Source: Bacillaceae bacterium (GTDB taxonomy: Bacteria; Bacillota; Bacilli; JACDOE01). Taken from it: a DNA stretch of 64,000 nucleotides. The DNA is taken from NCBI GenBank assembly GCA_017656255.1, contig JACDOE010000009.1:1-64000 (forward strand), given 5' to 3'. Of the stretch, positions 33,936-41,734 are shown in pieces. Positions within the stretch are counted from its first letter, which is position 1. Each line of letters starts with the position of its first letter. Under the pieces are notes generated by a model, which saw nothing but the letters and a program-made list of their open reading frames with translations, was not told where the DNA came from and ran no database searches. Both the position numbers and the translations under genes were made by a program.

Positions 33936-34661
33936 TTGGTAACCAAAAATGAGATACGGCACAAAATCTGGACTCGCCTCCAGCAGGAAAAAAACGGGCG
34001 TTTTCCGTTTCCGCTGACCAACCGGATTCCCAATTTTAAAGGCGCAGAACGAGCCGCGCAGCACATCACCACACTCCCGGCATATCAGAACGCCCGGGTG
34101 GTGAAAGTGAATCCGGATGCTCCCCAGTTGCCGCTGCGGACGCAGGTACTCAAGGACGGGAAGGTGCTGCTCATCCCCACGCCACGGTTAAAGGCGGGAT
34201 TTATCCGGATAAACCCGGAGGACGTCCCGCCGGGAGAAGAGCGGAAAGCCGCCAGCCTCAAACATATGAAACAATATGGGCGGGAAATGCCACTGTCAGA
34301 AATCCCGCAGATCGATTTGATTGTGGTCGGTTCGGTCGCCGTCCATCAAGACGGCCGCCGCATTGGAAAAGGGGAAGGCTATGCCGATCGGGAGTACGCC
34401 ATCCTGCGGGAACTGGGGAATCCGCCGGTGCCGGTCGTGACGTCTGTTCACAGCACCCAGGTTGTTTCGGATGACATTCCCAGGGACCGGTTTGATTTGA
34501 CGGTGGATTGGATCGCCACCGAGAAAGACTTGATCGAGACCCACAGTCCTTATACAAAGCCGGACGGGATCATCTGGGATCTGGTGACGGAAGAGGAAAA
34601 AGAGGAGATGCCGGTGCTTCAGGATCTGTTAAGGTGGAAGGAAGAAAGAACGGAACCGTGA
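33936..34661 (+). CDS. 5-formyltetrahydrofolate cyclo-ligase-like protein
   Basis: 241 residues. Related to 5-formyl-THF cyclo-ligase and the MTHFSD branch: EIRHKIWTRLQQ at the N-terminus, VVKVNPDAPQLPLRTQVLKD, LIPTPRLKAGFIRINP, and the phosphate-binding IGKGEGYADREYAILRELG. The last is the GxGxGYxDxE turn of the family, slightly changed (GKGEGYADRE). Whether it closes the folate ring or acts on another cofactor is not known for this branch. Start: GGAGTGAT five bases before TTG 33936. Followed by a MOSC protein gene. Confidence 0.8.
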   Translation: MVTKNEIRHKIWTRLQQEKNGRFPFPLTNRIPNFKGAERAAQHITTLPAYQNARVVKVNPDAPQLPLRTQVLKDGKVLLIPTPRLKAGFIRINPEDVPPGEERKAASLKHMKQYGREMPLSEIPQIDLIVVGSVAVHQDGRRIGKGEGYADREYAILRELGNPPVPVVTSVHSTQVVSDDIPRDRFDLTVDWIATEKDLIETHSPYTKPDGIIWDLVTEEEKEEMPVLQDLLRWKEERTEP

Positions 34662-34722
34662 ACATGAAAAGATATTATGTTTAATATACTTTCAATAAAT
34701 CTTGATTTGGGAGAGGTATACC

Positions 34723-35448
34723 ATGTTAATCGGTCATATAAAAGCGTTGATTCGCCACCCTGTCAAATCTTTTCAAGGCGAGCACGTGCCGAAAACAAAC
34801 GTGATGTCATATGGACTGTATGGCGACCGCAGCCATGCCTTCCTGGACGAAACCAGATCCGGCAAGTATTTGACGATCACACAATTCCCGGAAATGGCGG
34901 CTTATCGTGCCCGATTCGTGGGGGAAGAATCGGTGGAAGCTTATCCCGATGTGGAAGTGACGACACCGGAGGGCAGGGTGATGAAGTGGGGAGATAAAGA
35001 CCTGATCAGGGAAATCGAAAATAAATCTAAACGGAATGTTACCCCGGTCCAGTATTCTCCCTCTCATGTTCCCCCGGGTGCAATTGAGCTTGAAAACATA
35101 TTGCTGGTTACGGATGCATCTCTCATTCAATTACAGGAAATGTGGGGAAAAGCGATCGATCATCGCCGTTTTCGACCCAATATTGTGCTGTCATTAAAGG
35201 AGAAAACCCCTTTTATTGAAGAAACGTGGCTGGGCAAACGACTACAAATAGGGAAGAACGTGGAAATACAATTAAACAGCCATTGTGAACGGTGCATGAT
35301 TATCACAGTTCATCCCGATCATGCGGAACGGGATCCGTCTTTGCTTAAAATGATTGTCAATGAACGAGAGCAAATTTTTGGGGTGTATGCTTCTGTGATA
35401 AAAACCGGTGAAATTGAAGTGGAAGATGAGGTGGTTTTGCTTGACTGA
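34723..35448 (+). CDS. MOSC-domain protein
   Basis: 241 residues. An N-terminal beta-barrel (IGHIKALIRHPVKSFQGEHV) and a MOSC domain with RRFRPNIVLSL, WLGKRLQIGKNVEIQLNSHC and the conserved Cys in HCERCMIITVHPD. MOSC proteins carry sulfur to the molybdenum cofactor or bind Moco for reductive reactions. A molybdoenzyme (formate dehydrogenase) is in the window, but no link is shown. Start: GGGAGAGG six bases before ATG 34723; 34702 lacks a ribosome site. Confidence 0.87.
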   Translation: MLIGHIKALIRHPVKSFQGEHVPKTNVMSYGLYGDRSHAFLDETRSGKYLTITQFPEMAAYRARFVGEESVEAYPDVEVTTPEGRVMKWGDKDLIREIENKSKRNVTPVQYSPSHVPPGAIELENILLVTDASLIQLQEMWGKAIDHRRFRPNIVLSLKEKTPFIEETWLGKRLQIGKNVEIQLNSHCERCMIITVHPDHAERDPSLLKMIVNEREQIFGVYASVIKTGEIEVEDEVVLLD

Positions 35449-35587
35449 GGTGGCGGGGTGAAGCGGTTTGAGTATCACGTCATTTGCAAAGTCTAAAATT
35501 TAAAGTTATAATACATACAGATATAACCAGTGTATAGACTTTAACACGTACCGTTATAAAAGTTAAAAAACACGTTAATATTAAAAA

Positions 35588-35615
35588 GACCGTTTGGTGC
35601 GGCAACACCAAACGG
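35588..35615 (-). terminator. distal terminator of the toxin transcript
   Basis: A perfect 10-base stem CCGTTTGGTG/CACCAAACGG with a 6-base loop; the minus strand continues into TCTTTTTAA. It would end the toxin mRNA about 80 bases past the open frame. Confidence 0.7.
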
Positions 35616-35664
35616 CCTGAGTACAATAGATGATCCCCTCTAAAGGGGTCTGGCTCGGGGAGTC

Positions 35665-35704
35665 GAAATAGACCGCTACCCTCTGCTCAAGGGCGGTCTA
35701 TTTC
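35665..35704. terminator. hairpin at the toxin stop codon
   Basis: An 11-base perfect stem AAATAGACCGC/GCGGTCTATTT (35666-35676, 35693-35703) with an inner CCCT/AGGG pairing. The toxin stop codon lies in the stem. It could end both the toxin mRNA and a converging antitoxin RNA. Confidence 0.6.
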
Positions 35705-35772
35705 CATTTTAGTATAGAAACAATTAACATCCCAAACATGAACATAAGGGATAATGTTTCATATACTGTCAT
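35698..35772 (-). CDS. type I toxin, holin-like (24 residues)
   Basis: MTVYETLSLMFMFGMLIVSI then LKWK. One hydrophobic helix with a short charged head and a basic tail; the opening MTVYExLSLM is that of the putative holin-like toxins of Bacilli and Lactobacilli, whose overproduction damages the membrane. Start: AGGGGG eight bases before ATG 35772; an ATG six bases upstream is too close. It is shorter than usual (about 30-35), ending within the terminator hairpin, so it may be slightly truncated. An antisense RNA antitoxin from the plus strand is expected by analogy and was not located precisely. Confidence 0.65.
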   Translation of the reverse strand: MTVYETLSLMFMFGMLIVSILKWK

Positions 35773-35899
35773 AGGCATCACCCCCTTTCTGGAGGGGATG
35801 AGCCAGACCACCCTTGAGGAGCCGTTTTCTATTGTACCTATTAAAATTGTATCATAAATTTGGAAAATGACACAGACACTAGTAGATTATAAATAGCAT

Positions 35900-35921
35900 A
35901 GGTGCAAAATTTTTTGCACCT
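35900..35921. terminator. palindromic terminator
   Basis: AGGTGCAAAA/TTTTGCACCT with a two-base centre, just after the stop of the small membrane protein at 35930; it can serve either strand. Confidence 0.65.
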
Positions 35922-35929
35922 TTAGAATT

Positions 35930-36088
35930 CTATTTTGGAGTCAGCCGCTTGTACGTTGAATATGCCAGCAAAGTCAATCCCGAACCAAATCCCAATCCGG
36001 AGATAAAATCGGAGTATACTTTTATGAATAACGAAACCACGACCAGGGTCATTCCGATAGTGACCAGCCACAAATGCCCATTTTTCAT
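35930..36088 (-). CDS. 52-residue two-span membrane protein
   Basis: MKNGHLWLVTIGMTLVVVSL for helix 1, then a short loop FIKVYSDF and a Gly-rich helix ISGLGFGSGLTLLAYSTYKR. GGAAGGTGAT lies five bases before the ATG. This frame is preferred to an overlapping 60-codon frame of odd composition. It may follow frdB readthrough, but a terminator at 36135 separates them. Function unknown. Confidence 0.65.
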   Translation of the reverse strand: MKNGHLWLVTIGMTLVVVSLFIKVYSDFISGLGFGSGLTLLAYSTYKRLTPK

Positions 36089-36134
36089 TTATATCACCTT
36101 CCATTCATTTTATAATCTATATTCATTCCGAACA

Positions 36135-36164
36135 ATAAAAAACCCTTCCCCGTCATCGGAGAAG
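36135..36164 (-). terminator. terminator of frdCAB
   Basis: CTTCTCC/GGGGAAG stem (one mismatch) with a 6-base loop, then GGGTTTTTTATTG on the minus strand, about 30 bases after frdB. Confidence 0.75.
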
Positions 36165-36194
36165 AGCCTCAACCTGAATATCCGACGTAAACCT

Positions 36195-36923
36195 TTACCG
36201 CTTCCAGCCCGCCGCCGCCATTTTTCTGCGAACATAAGCCAGTTGCCCCTGTAGCGGAATATCGATCGGACAGTTATCATCACAGGCCATCAACCCGATA
36301 CAGCCGAAAATCCCGTCTTCCGATCCGACCACATCAAAATACGCCTGTTCATCCCGTTCATCACGGGGATCCACCATAAAACGCGCCACCCGGTTGACGC
36401 CCGCCGCCCCGATAAAATCCGGTTTAATATTGGCCGTGGCACATCCGCCGATGCAACAGCCGCATTCAATGCATCGTTCCGCTTCGTAAATCTGAAGCGC
36501 CGTTTCATTACTCATCCGTTCCTCTTCCGCTTCCGGATCAAACGGTTTATCCGTGTGAATCCAGGACTCCGTACGAAGGGAAATATCCCGAAACCACGTG
36601 CCCGTATCCACCGACAAATCCCCCAGCAATTTAAAGACCGGCAGAGGCATTAGGGTAATGTCATCGGGCAGCGTTTTGGTCAGGGTCTTGCAGGCCAGGG
36701 TCGGCTTCCCGTTAATTAACATCCCGCAGGAACCACAGATCCCGGCCCGGCACACAAAATCAAATTTTAACGTCGGATCCTGTTCTTCCCGGATTTTGTT
36801 CAAGGCGATAAAAAGGGTCATGCCTTCTTCTTCCTGCAGCGTAAACGTCTCTGTTTTCGGTTCGTCATTGGGATCTTCTGGATTATATCGAAAAATATGA
36901 ATGGCCAATTCGCGCTGACTCAT
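36195..36923 (-). CDS. frdB: fumarate reductase/succinate dehydrogenase Fe-S subunit
   Basis: 242 residues; electron link between the flavoprotein and the membrane quinone. 2Fe-2S ligands Cys58, 63, 66 and 78 (FVCRAGICGSCGM, LACKT). The ferredoxin half has CIECGCCIGGC and CIGLMACDDNCPIDI for the 4Fe-4S and 3Fe-4S clusters. The sequence style and the gene order C-A-B match the Wolinella-type menaquinol:fumarate reductase more than Bacillus SdhCAB, hence the frd name; the direction of catalysis in the cell is not shown by sequence. Last gene before a terminator. Confidence 0.9.
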   Translation of the reverse strand: MSQRELAIHIFRYNPEDPNDEPKTETFTLQEEEGMTLFIALNKIREEQDPTLKFDFVCRAGICGSCGMLINGKPTLACKTLTKTLPDDITLMPLPVFKLLGDLSVDTGTWFRDISLRTESWIHTDKPFDPEAEEERMSNETALQIYEAERCIECGCCIGGCATANIKPDFIGAAGVNRVARFMVDPRDERDEQAYFDVVGSEDGIFGCIGLMACDDNCPIDIPLQGQLAYVRRKMAAAGWKR

Positions 36924-36959
36924 GTTTATTTCCTCCCATCCTGAGTCTGAATTTTCCTG

Positions 36960-38789
36960 TTAACTTGATGAGTTGGACTCCGCTGATTCCCGGGTAGCTT
37001 CCCCATAACCCCGGTCTCCCGGCGGCAGTTCTGTGATCTTGACCGGCTCATATTCCAGTACGGGTTCCTTGGCCCCTTCCGGCCAGTAGGCGAGTGTTCG
37101 TTTCAGCCAGTTGTCATCATCACGGGCGGGAAAATCCTCCCGATAGTGGCTTCCCCGGCTCTCTTCCCTTGCCAGGGCACCGGCTGCAATGCAGTAGGCC
37201 AGTTTAATCATGCCGGTAATACGGAGTGCGGAGGCCAGTTCCGGATTGGCGCCTTTGCCATCGCTGGTCAGTCCCACGTGATAAGAACGTTCCAGCAGTT
37301 CGTGCAGTTTACTCACCGCTTTTTTGAGCGGTCCTTCTGAACGGAAGATCCCCACATTCTCACTCAGGGTTTCCTCCATTTCCCGTCGCAGTTCATACAC
37401 GTTTTCATCGCCGTTTCGTGCTTCAATCAGGGCCTGGATCCGGTCTTCCTGGAACCCGACATGATCATCGATCAGAGATGAGGAATACTGCAGATCTGCT
37501 TCCCGGGTGTAGGAAGCGATCTTGTCTCCAACCACCATGCCGGCGACTACTGTTTCCGCAAGCGAGTTCCCGCCCAGCCGGTTAAAACCGTGCAGGTCCC
37601 AGCAGGCTGCTTCTCCCAGGGCAAACAATCCTTCCAGCCCGTAAGCTATTCCGTTGATGTCGGTCCGGATCCCGCCCATACTGTAGTGCTGGGTGGGGCG
37701 CACCGGAATCAGGTCGTGAACCGGATCAATTCCCCGGAAATTGCGGCAGATATTGGCGATTTCCCGCAGGTTGGTGTTGATGTGTTTTTCCCCCAGGTGA
37801 CGGATATCCAGCCAGACATGCGGTCCGTGCGGGCTGTCGACCCCGTACCCCTTTCGGATATGTTGCATGATCCGGCGGGATACCACATCACGGGAAGCCA
37901 GTTCCTTTTTCTTCGGTTCATAATCCGGCATAAAACGGTGGTGATTTTTATCCAGGAGATATCCACCGTCTCCCCGGGCCCCTTCTGTAATCAGGATCCA
38001 TGTAGGGACAATACCGGTGGGGTGAAACTGGACCGCTTCCATATTCCCCAGAGGCACCTTACCGGTTTCCAGTGCCACAAACATCCCGCTTCCTTCGTTA
38101 ATAACGGCATTGGTAGAAGCACCGTACAACCTTCCGTAGCCCCCGGTGGCAATCACCGTAGACCGGGCAGTGTACACGCGGAGTTGTCCGGTTCGCAGGC
38201 ATCTGGAAACCACCCCGAAGCAGCGTTTATCGTCGTGAATCAGGGAAAGGACTTCGGTTCGGTCATGGACGGTAATCCCCAGTTTCAGGACCACACTGTC
38301 CATGGTATAAAGCAGTGAGTGACCCGTTCCATCCGAGGTATAGCAGGTGCGCCACTTGGCGGTTCCCCCGAAATTGCGAGCCGTGATCAGACCTTCTTTT
38401 TCTGGATCTTCCTGAATTTCTTTTCCGTCATAAATCCGTTTCTCTGCTTTTACCCGGTTCCAGGGGACCCCCCAGTAAGCCATTTGCCGGACCGCAATCG
38501 GGGCGTTTTCCGCAAACAGTCGAGCCACATCCTGATCACATCCCCAGTCCGATCCTTTAACGGTGTCCGCGAAATGAACATCGGGGTTATCCCCTTTTCC
38601 CATGGCGCTGTTTCCCAGAGCCGCCTGCATCCCGCCCTGGGCAGCCGAACTGTGTGAGCGTCTGGGGGGGACCAGGCTGAGTATGATCACATTCAGGCCC
38701 CGGGAAGCGGCCTCGATGGCTGCCCGTTCTCCGGCCAGTCCTGCGCCGACGACCAATACATCCGTGGTAAAGTGGTCATAGTGTTTCAT
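36960..38789 (-). CDS. frdA: fumarate reductase/succinate dehydrogenase flavoprotein
   Basis: 609 residues. FAD-binding VLVVGAGLAGERAAIEA near the N-terminus, the covalent-flavin His in RRSHSSAAQGGMQAAL, substrate-site blocks QFHPTGIVPTWILITEGARG and PTQHYSMGGIRTD, and LGGNSLAE near the second FAD contact. Complete. Start: ATG 38789 with GGGGGG five bases upstream; it overlaps the frdC stop by four bases. The open frame continues to 38903, but that part duplicates frdC coding bases. Reduces fumarate or oxidises succinate on the cytoplasmic side. Confidence 0.93.
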   Translation of the reverse strand: MKHYDHFTTDVLVVGAGLAGERAAIEAASRGLNVIILSLVPPRRSHSSAAQGGMQAALGNSAMGKGDNPDVHFADTVKGSDWGCDQDVARLFAENAPIAVRQMAYWGVPWNRVKAEKRIYDGKEIQEDPEKEGLITARNFGGTAKWRTCYTSDGTGHSLLYTMDSVVLKLGITVHDRTEVLSLIHDDKRCFGVVSRCLRTGQLRVYTARSTVIATGGYGRLYGASTNAVINEGSGMFVALETGKVPLGNMEAVQFHPTGIVPTWILITEGARGDGGYLLDKNHHRFMPDYEPKKKELASRDVVSRRIMQHIRKGYGVDSPHGPHVWLDIRHLGEKHINTNLREIANICRNFRGIDPVHDLIPVRPTQHYSMGGIRTDINGIAYGLEGLFALGEAACWDLHGFNRLGGNSLAETVVAGMVVGDKIASYTREADLQYSSSLIDDHVGFQEDRIQALIEARNGDENVYELRREMEETLSENVGIFRSEGPLKKAVSKLHELLERSYHVGLTSDGKGANPELASALRITGMIKLAYCIAAGALAREESRGSHYREDFPARDDDNWLKRTLAYWPEGAKEPVLEYEPVKITELPPGDRGYGEATRESAESNSSS

Positions 38790-39424
38790 GCGGATCCCCC
38801 CAGTGAATAAAATACCCACAGACTGATCAGCCCCAGCCCGATGGTACAGATAGTGACGATCGTCAGGATGCGTTTCAGGCTGTGTCGTTTGACATAGCCC
38901 CATTTCACAAGTGCCCGGTACAATCCGACACTGGCATGATACTCGGCCAGGAAAAGAAAGACGATATAAAACCAGAGCATCCAGGAATGTACCCTTTCAG
39001 CACTTAACGTCGAGTCGATCCCGGCATAGACGACAATAAACACATGAATGATGATCAGGATGAGCATGGCACTTCCGGTCACGGCCTGAAACAGCCATGA
39101 CCAGGTGTCGTTATGTTTAATGGTTCGGGCGTGCTGCCAGATCATCTTTTGTTCCTGCCATCTGCCCGGGACTCGGCGGAGTACCGCCCCAACATGAGCG
39201 CCGACCGCCAGAATGATAAAAATGACGGCAGCGTCCAGCAGGTGATAATGTTCCATAAAACCGGCCAGGGCATTAAACGCATTCACACCCAGTAAAATGG
39301 ATGCGACAAAAATCATGTGGGTCCATAAGAAAGCGACCAGTAGCAGGCCGCTTATCGTCTGGACCAGTTCAACCAGAAAATCTGTCTTTTTTCCTGAGAT
39401 ATAAGTGCGCTGTAACTCCATCAT
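38786..39424 (-). CDS. frdC: fumarate reductase cytochrome b subunit
   Basis: 212 residues, five membrane helices. Histidines within helices, LVAFLWTHMIFVASILL, LAVGAHVGAVL, LIIIHVFIVVYAG and LFLAEYHASVGLYRAL, are the right number and spacing for two hemes b, as in the diheme Wolinella type. It anchors frdAB and reacts with menaquinone. First of frdCAB, 25 bases after the small zinc-ribbon-like gene at 39450, with which it is probably transcribed. Confidence 0.88.
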   Translation of the reverse strand: MMELQRTYISGKKTDFLVELVQTISGLLLVAFLWTHMIFVASILLGVNAFNALAGFMEHYHLLDAAVIFIILAVGAHVGAVLRRVPGRWQEQKMIWQHARTIKHNDTWSWLFQAVTGSAMLILIIIHVFIVVYAGIDSTLSAERVHSWMLWFYIVFLFLAEYHASVGLYRALVKWGYVKRHSLKRILTIVTICTIGLGLISLWVFYSLGGSA

Positions 39425-39449
39425 CCAGACTCCTTTTCATCAAAAATGG

Positions 39450-39617
39450 TTAAGGTTCCCGCTCATCAGCTTCCGGTTCGTGAAGTCCGACAATACTTCC
39501 GCAACACGTACAGATCCGGATCGGAATCTCCAGATCATAGGGGTCGTCATAAACAAAGGGATGATCGGTGCGATATTCCACCCGCGTAGGAGCGCCACAG
39601 CATTCAGATAAAAGCAT
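39450..39617 (-). CDS. 55-residue Cys-rich zinc-ribbon-like protein
   Basis: MLLSECCGAPTRVEYRTDHP at the N-terminus and IRICTCCGSIVGLHEPE later. The paired CC-G and CTCCG knuckles could hold one zinc or a cluster. AAAGGA lies about 10 bases before the ATG. Its frame is preferred to the longer overlapping frame (39440-39700) because the cysteine spacing is ordered and it has a ribosome site. It precedes frdC by 25 bases in the same direction, so it may belong to the operon. Function unknown. Confidence 0.6.
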   Translation of the reverse strand: MLLSECCGAPTRVEYRTDHPFVYDDPYDLEIPIRICTCCGSIVGLHEPEADEREP

Positions 39618-39752
39618 GCAAAACCGTCCTTTCCAGAAATGTGCTGTGGTGTATCCGCTGTAAAAATCCTGCCGGTTTCAGATGAAGACGGGTAGAGCAT
39701 ACACTGCTTTTCATTAATACATATTCAAATCAACTCACGAACATGTCTGCAA

Positions 39753-39785
39753 ATAAAAAAACAGGGCTCCTCCAAAGGAACCCTG
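39753..39785 (-). terminator. terminator after small membrane protein
   Basis: Minus-strand hairpin CAGGGTTCC...GGAGCCCTG followed by TTTTTTTATTT, about 40 bases past the stop at 39824. Confidence 0.75.
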
Positions 39786-39823
39786 AACAGGTGAATCGTC
39801 ATGTATTCGGTTAAGACAAATGG

Positions 39824-40009
39824 TTATTTAACGGTTGACAGATGTTCTTTACGGATACGATCTTCTTTTAGCGATTGATAGAGAGCCGCAACCAGTAAAA
39901 CAAGGGAAGTAGCAGAAAAAACAAACAAAACGGCACCGGGATAAGTCAACTGGGCAACGTAACCAATTAATAGGGCAACTAGTGACAACAAAAAGAGTGT
40001 GTTCATCAT
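39824..40009 (-). CDS. 61-residue membrane protein
   Basis: Two hydrophobic helices, MNTLFLLSLVALLIGYVAQL and PGAVLFVFSATSLVLLVAAL, then a basic tail LKEDRIRKEH. AAAGGAAG lies six bases before the ATG at 40009 (a second ATG follows at once). It has its own terminator and is a plausible free-standing gene. No family recognised. Confidence 0.6.
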   Translation of the reverse strand: MMNTLFLLSLVALLIGYVAQLTYPGAVLFVFSATSLVLLVAALYQSLKEDRIRKEHLSTVK

Positions 40010-40243
40010 GTAAAACTTCCTTTCAATCAAAATGTGACAAAGCGTTTGCGAAAAAATGTCAAATTTGTGAACTTGCTATCTACAGAATACGACAATATGA
40101 AGAAAAATGGAATAGGAAACTTAAAATAATCAGGATTTTCCCCCATGGACCGTCTGACCGCTTCTTGACTTGTTATCACCCCCCTGATTTACCGGGCATA
40201 TAACTAATACGTACGATCTCAGATATATGAGGAGGAAGAAACG

Positions 40244-40792
40244 GTGAAACATCATGTGGTGAACGAAGATTCACGGGAAGAAAATAATAGCCGGCAACAA
40301 TATCCTTATGGTTACGGGCCGTTCCATCCTTACGGATATGGAGGGGGACTCGGTCAGGGGCCTTTTCACCCTTATGGCTGGGGACAGGGATCCGGACCCG
40401 GGGCGGGTCTGTTCAATCCTTACGGTCCCGGATACGGACAGGGAGGACCGGGGCCCGGTTGGGGCCTTTACTATCCTTATCAATGGGGGCAACAGGGATG
40501 GGGATACAGCCCCTATCGGCCGGTCAGTTATCGGGGATTGGGTCATTCGATGAATACGGGTACCTATTTGAAAGGGCGTACACCGAATGAATGGATAAAA
40601 TATATTAATCCGCTGGTCGAACGGGCGCTGGAGGAAAAAGCGGAAGGGATCCCGGATCGCCATCTGTTTCAGGAATTTATTTTATCCGGGGTACTGGTCG
40701 GAATGGGATACAAACCGGAACGAGCCATTGAAATGGTGGAAGAGTGGGAAAAAACGGAGAAGTCCCAGTTGCTTCAACAGAGTAGAGTTTAA
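40244..40792 (+). CDS. Gly/Tyr/Pro-rich spore-coat-like protein
   Basis: 182 residues in two parts. Residues about 18-100 are low complexity, rich in Gly, Tyr, Pro, Phe and Trp with repeated PFHPYG and GPG units, as in spore coat or crust proteins. Residues 110-182 are ordered and helical (TPNEWIKYINPLVERALEEK, GVLVGMGYKPERAIEMVEEW). Start: AGGAGGAAG about 5 bases before GTG 40244. Role in the spore is inference from composition; it is unlikely to be an enzyme. Confidence 0.72.
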   Translation: MKHHVVNEDSREENNSRQQYPYGYGPFHPYGYGGGLGQGPFHPYGWGQGSGPGAGLFNPYGPGYGQGGPGPGWGLYYPYQWGQQGWGYSPYRPVSYRGLGHSMNTGTYLKGRTPNEWIKYINPLVERALEEKAEGIPDRHLFQEFILSGVLVGMGYKPERAIEMVEEWEKTEKSQLLQQSRV

Positions 40793-40838
40793 AATGCATC
40801 CATGGAAGATTGATAGGGAATGGAGTCATATGCCATGT

Positions 40839-40881
40839 AAAAAAGGCAGGATCTGCGCCGGTTTTCGACGCTTGACCTGCC
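40839..40881 (-). terminator. terminator of the thiamine-precursor operon
   Basis: GGCAGG/CCTGCC stem around a 25-base loop, followed on the minus strand by TTTTTT, 22 bases after the thiZ stop. Confidence 0.55.
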
Positions 40882-40902
40882 TCAGGAAACAATAATGATC
40901 TA

Positions 40903-41706
40903 TCAGGGGATCTGTTTTTTTCGTACCGGCGCCTCATGAGAGATGCCATCCTCGAGCCAGTGTAACAGCTCTTTTTTCAGAGACGTAAATGACGGATCAG
41001 CCGACGTTCTGGCGGCGCGTGGCCGCGGGATGTCGACGCTGATTTCAGTCAGGACCCGACCCGGTCGGGGTGAGAAAACATAAATACGATCCGATAGCAG
41101 GAGGGCTTCATCCACACTATGTGTGACCAGCAGGACAGCGTGTTGAAAGGTCTGCCACATTTTCATCAGCCATTCCTGCATTTTCATTCGGGTCAGGGCA
41201 TCCAGACTGGCGAACGGTTCATCGAGCAGCATCACATCTTTTTTCTGCAGATATGTGCGAAGAAAAGAGGCACGCTGGCGCATCCCGCCGGACAGCATAA
41301 ACGGATAATGGTCGGCAAACTGTTCAAGGCCGAAGTCCGGAAGCAGAGCAAGGGCTTCCTGGCGGGCTTCTTTTTTGCGAACACCCTGAACCTGGAGGGG
41401 AACAATCACATTGTCGAGAATCGTCCGCCAGGGAAACAGGGAATCTTTCTGGGGCATGTACGAGACATGCCCTTTTTCCGATACAATGGATGTACCGTTT
41501 AACAGAATGTCTCCGTCATCCGGGACACTGAGCCCGGCGATCATGTCGAGCAATGTGCTTTTTCCGCACCCGCTGGGGCCGACGATACTGACAAACTCAC
41601 CGTCGCGAATCGAAAGGGAAACGTCCTGCAGGGCCGTGACAATCTCGCCTTCCTGGCGGGTGGCAAACGTTTTTTTAACATGGCGGACTTCCAGTTTATA
41701 GATCAT
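40903..41706 (-). CDS. thiZ: thiamine-precursor ABC transporter ATPase
   Basis: 267 residues, cytoplasmic. Walker A GPSGCGKST, Q-loop in SYMPQKDSLFPW, signature MLSGGMRQRA, Walker B DVMLLDEPFASLD and switch His in LLVTHSVDEALLL are all intact. It is of the nitrate/sulfonate/taurine-like class. Fourth in the operon behind a TPP riboswitch with thiX and thiY, so the load is most likely a pyrimidine precursor of thiamine, as for Bacillus ThiXYZ. Confidence 0.9.
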   Translation of the reverse strand: MIYKLEVRHVKKTFATRQEGEIVTALQDVSLSIRDGEFVSIVGPSGCGKSTLLDMIAGLSVPDDGDILLNGTSIVSEKGHVSYMPQKDSLFPWRTILDNVIVPLQVQGVRKKEARQEALALLPDFGLEQFADHYPFMLSGGMRQRASFLRTYLQKKDVMLLDEPFASLDALTRMKMQEWLMKMWQTFQHAVLLVTHSVDEALLLSDRIYVFSPRPGRVLTEISVDIPRPRAARTSADPSFTSLKKELLHWLEDGISHEAPVRKKQIP

Positions 41707-41734
41707 CGTGATCTCCCCCCGGGGTCATATCCCG

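Larger units (their letters stand above)
35647..35809. repeat. inverted repeat flanking the toxin frame
   Basis: GGTCTGGCTC (35647-35656) and GAGCCAGACC (35800-35809) are exact inverted copies at the two ends of the toxin transcript, next to CCCCTCTAAAGGGG and a related CCCC...GGGG palindrome. In the mRNA the 5' and 3' ends could pair, as in other type I toxin messages. Confidence 0.6.

Noticed and set aside
35922-36104. 60-codon minus-strand frame
   Set aside because: The overlapping 52-residue frame has a proper ribosome site and two clean membrane helices.
36195-38789. Bacillus SdhA/SdhB
   Set aside because: Sequence style and gene order resemble the Wolinella-type fumarate reductase; direction in the cell remains open.
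39440-39700. 86-codon minus-strand frame
   Set aside because: It overlaps the 55-residue Cys-rich frame in another phase, has no ribosome site and no ordered motif.
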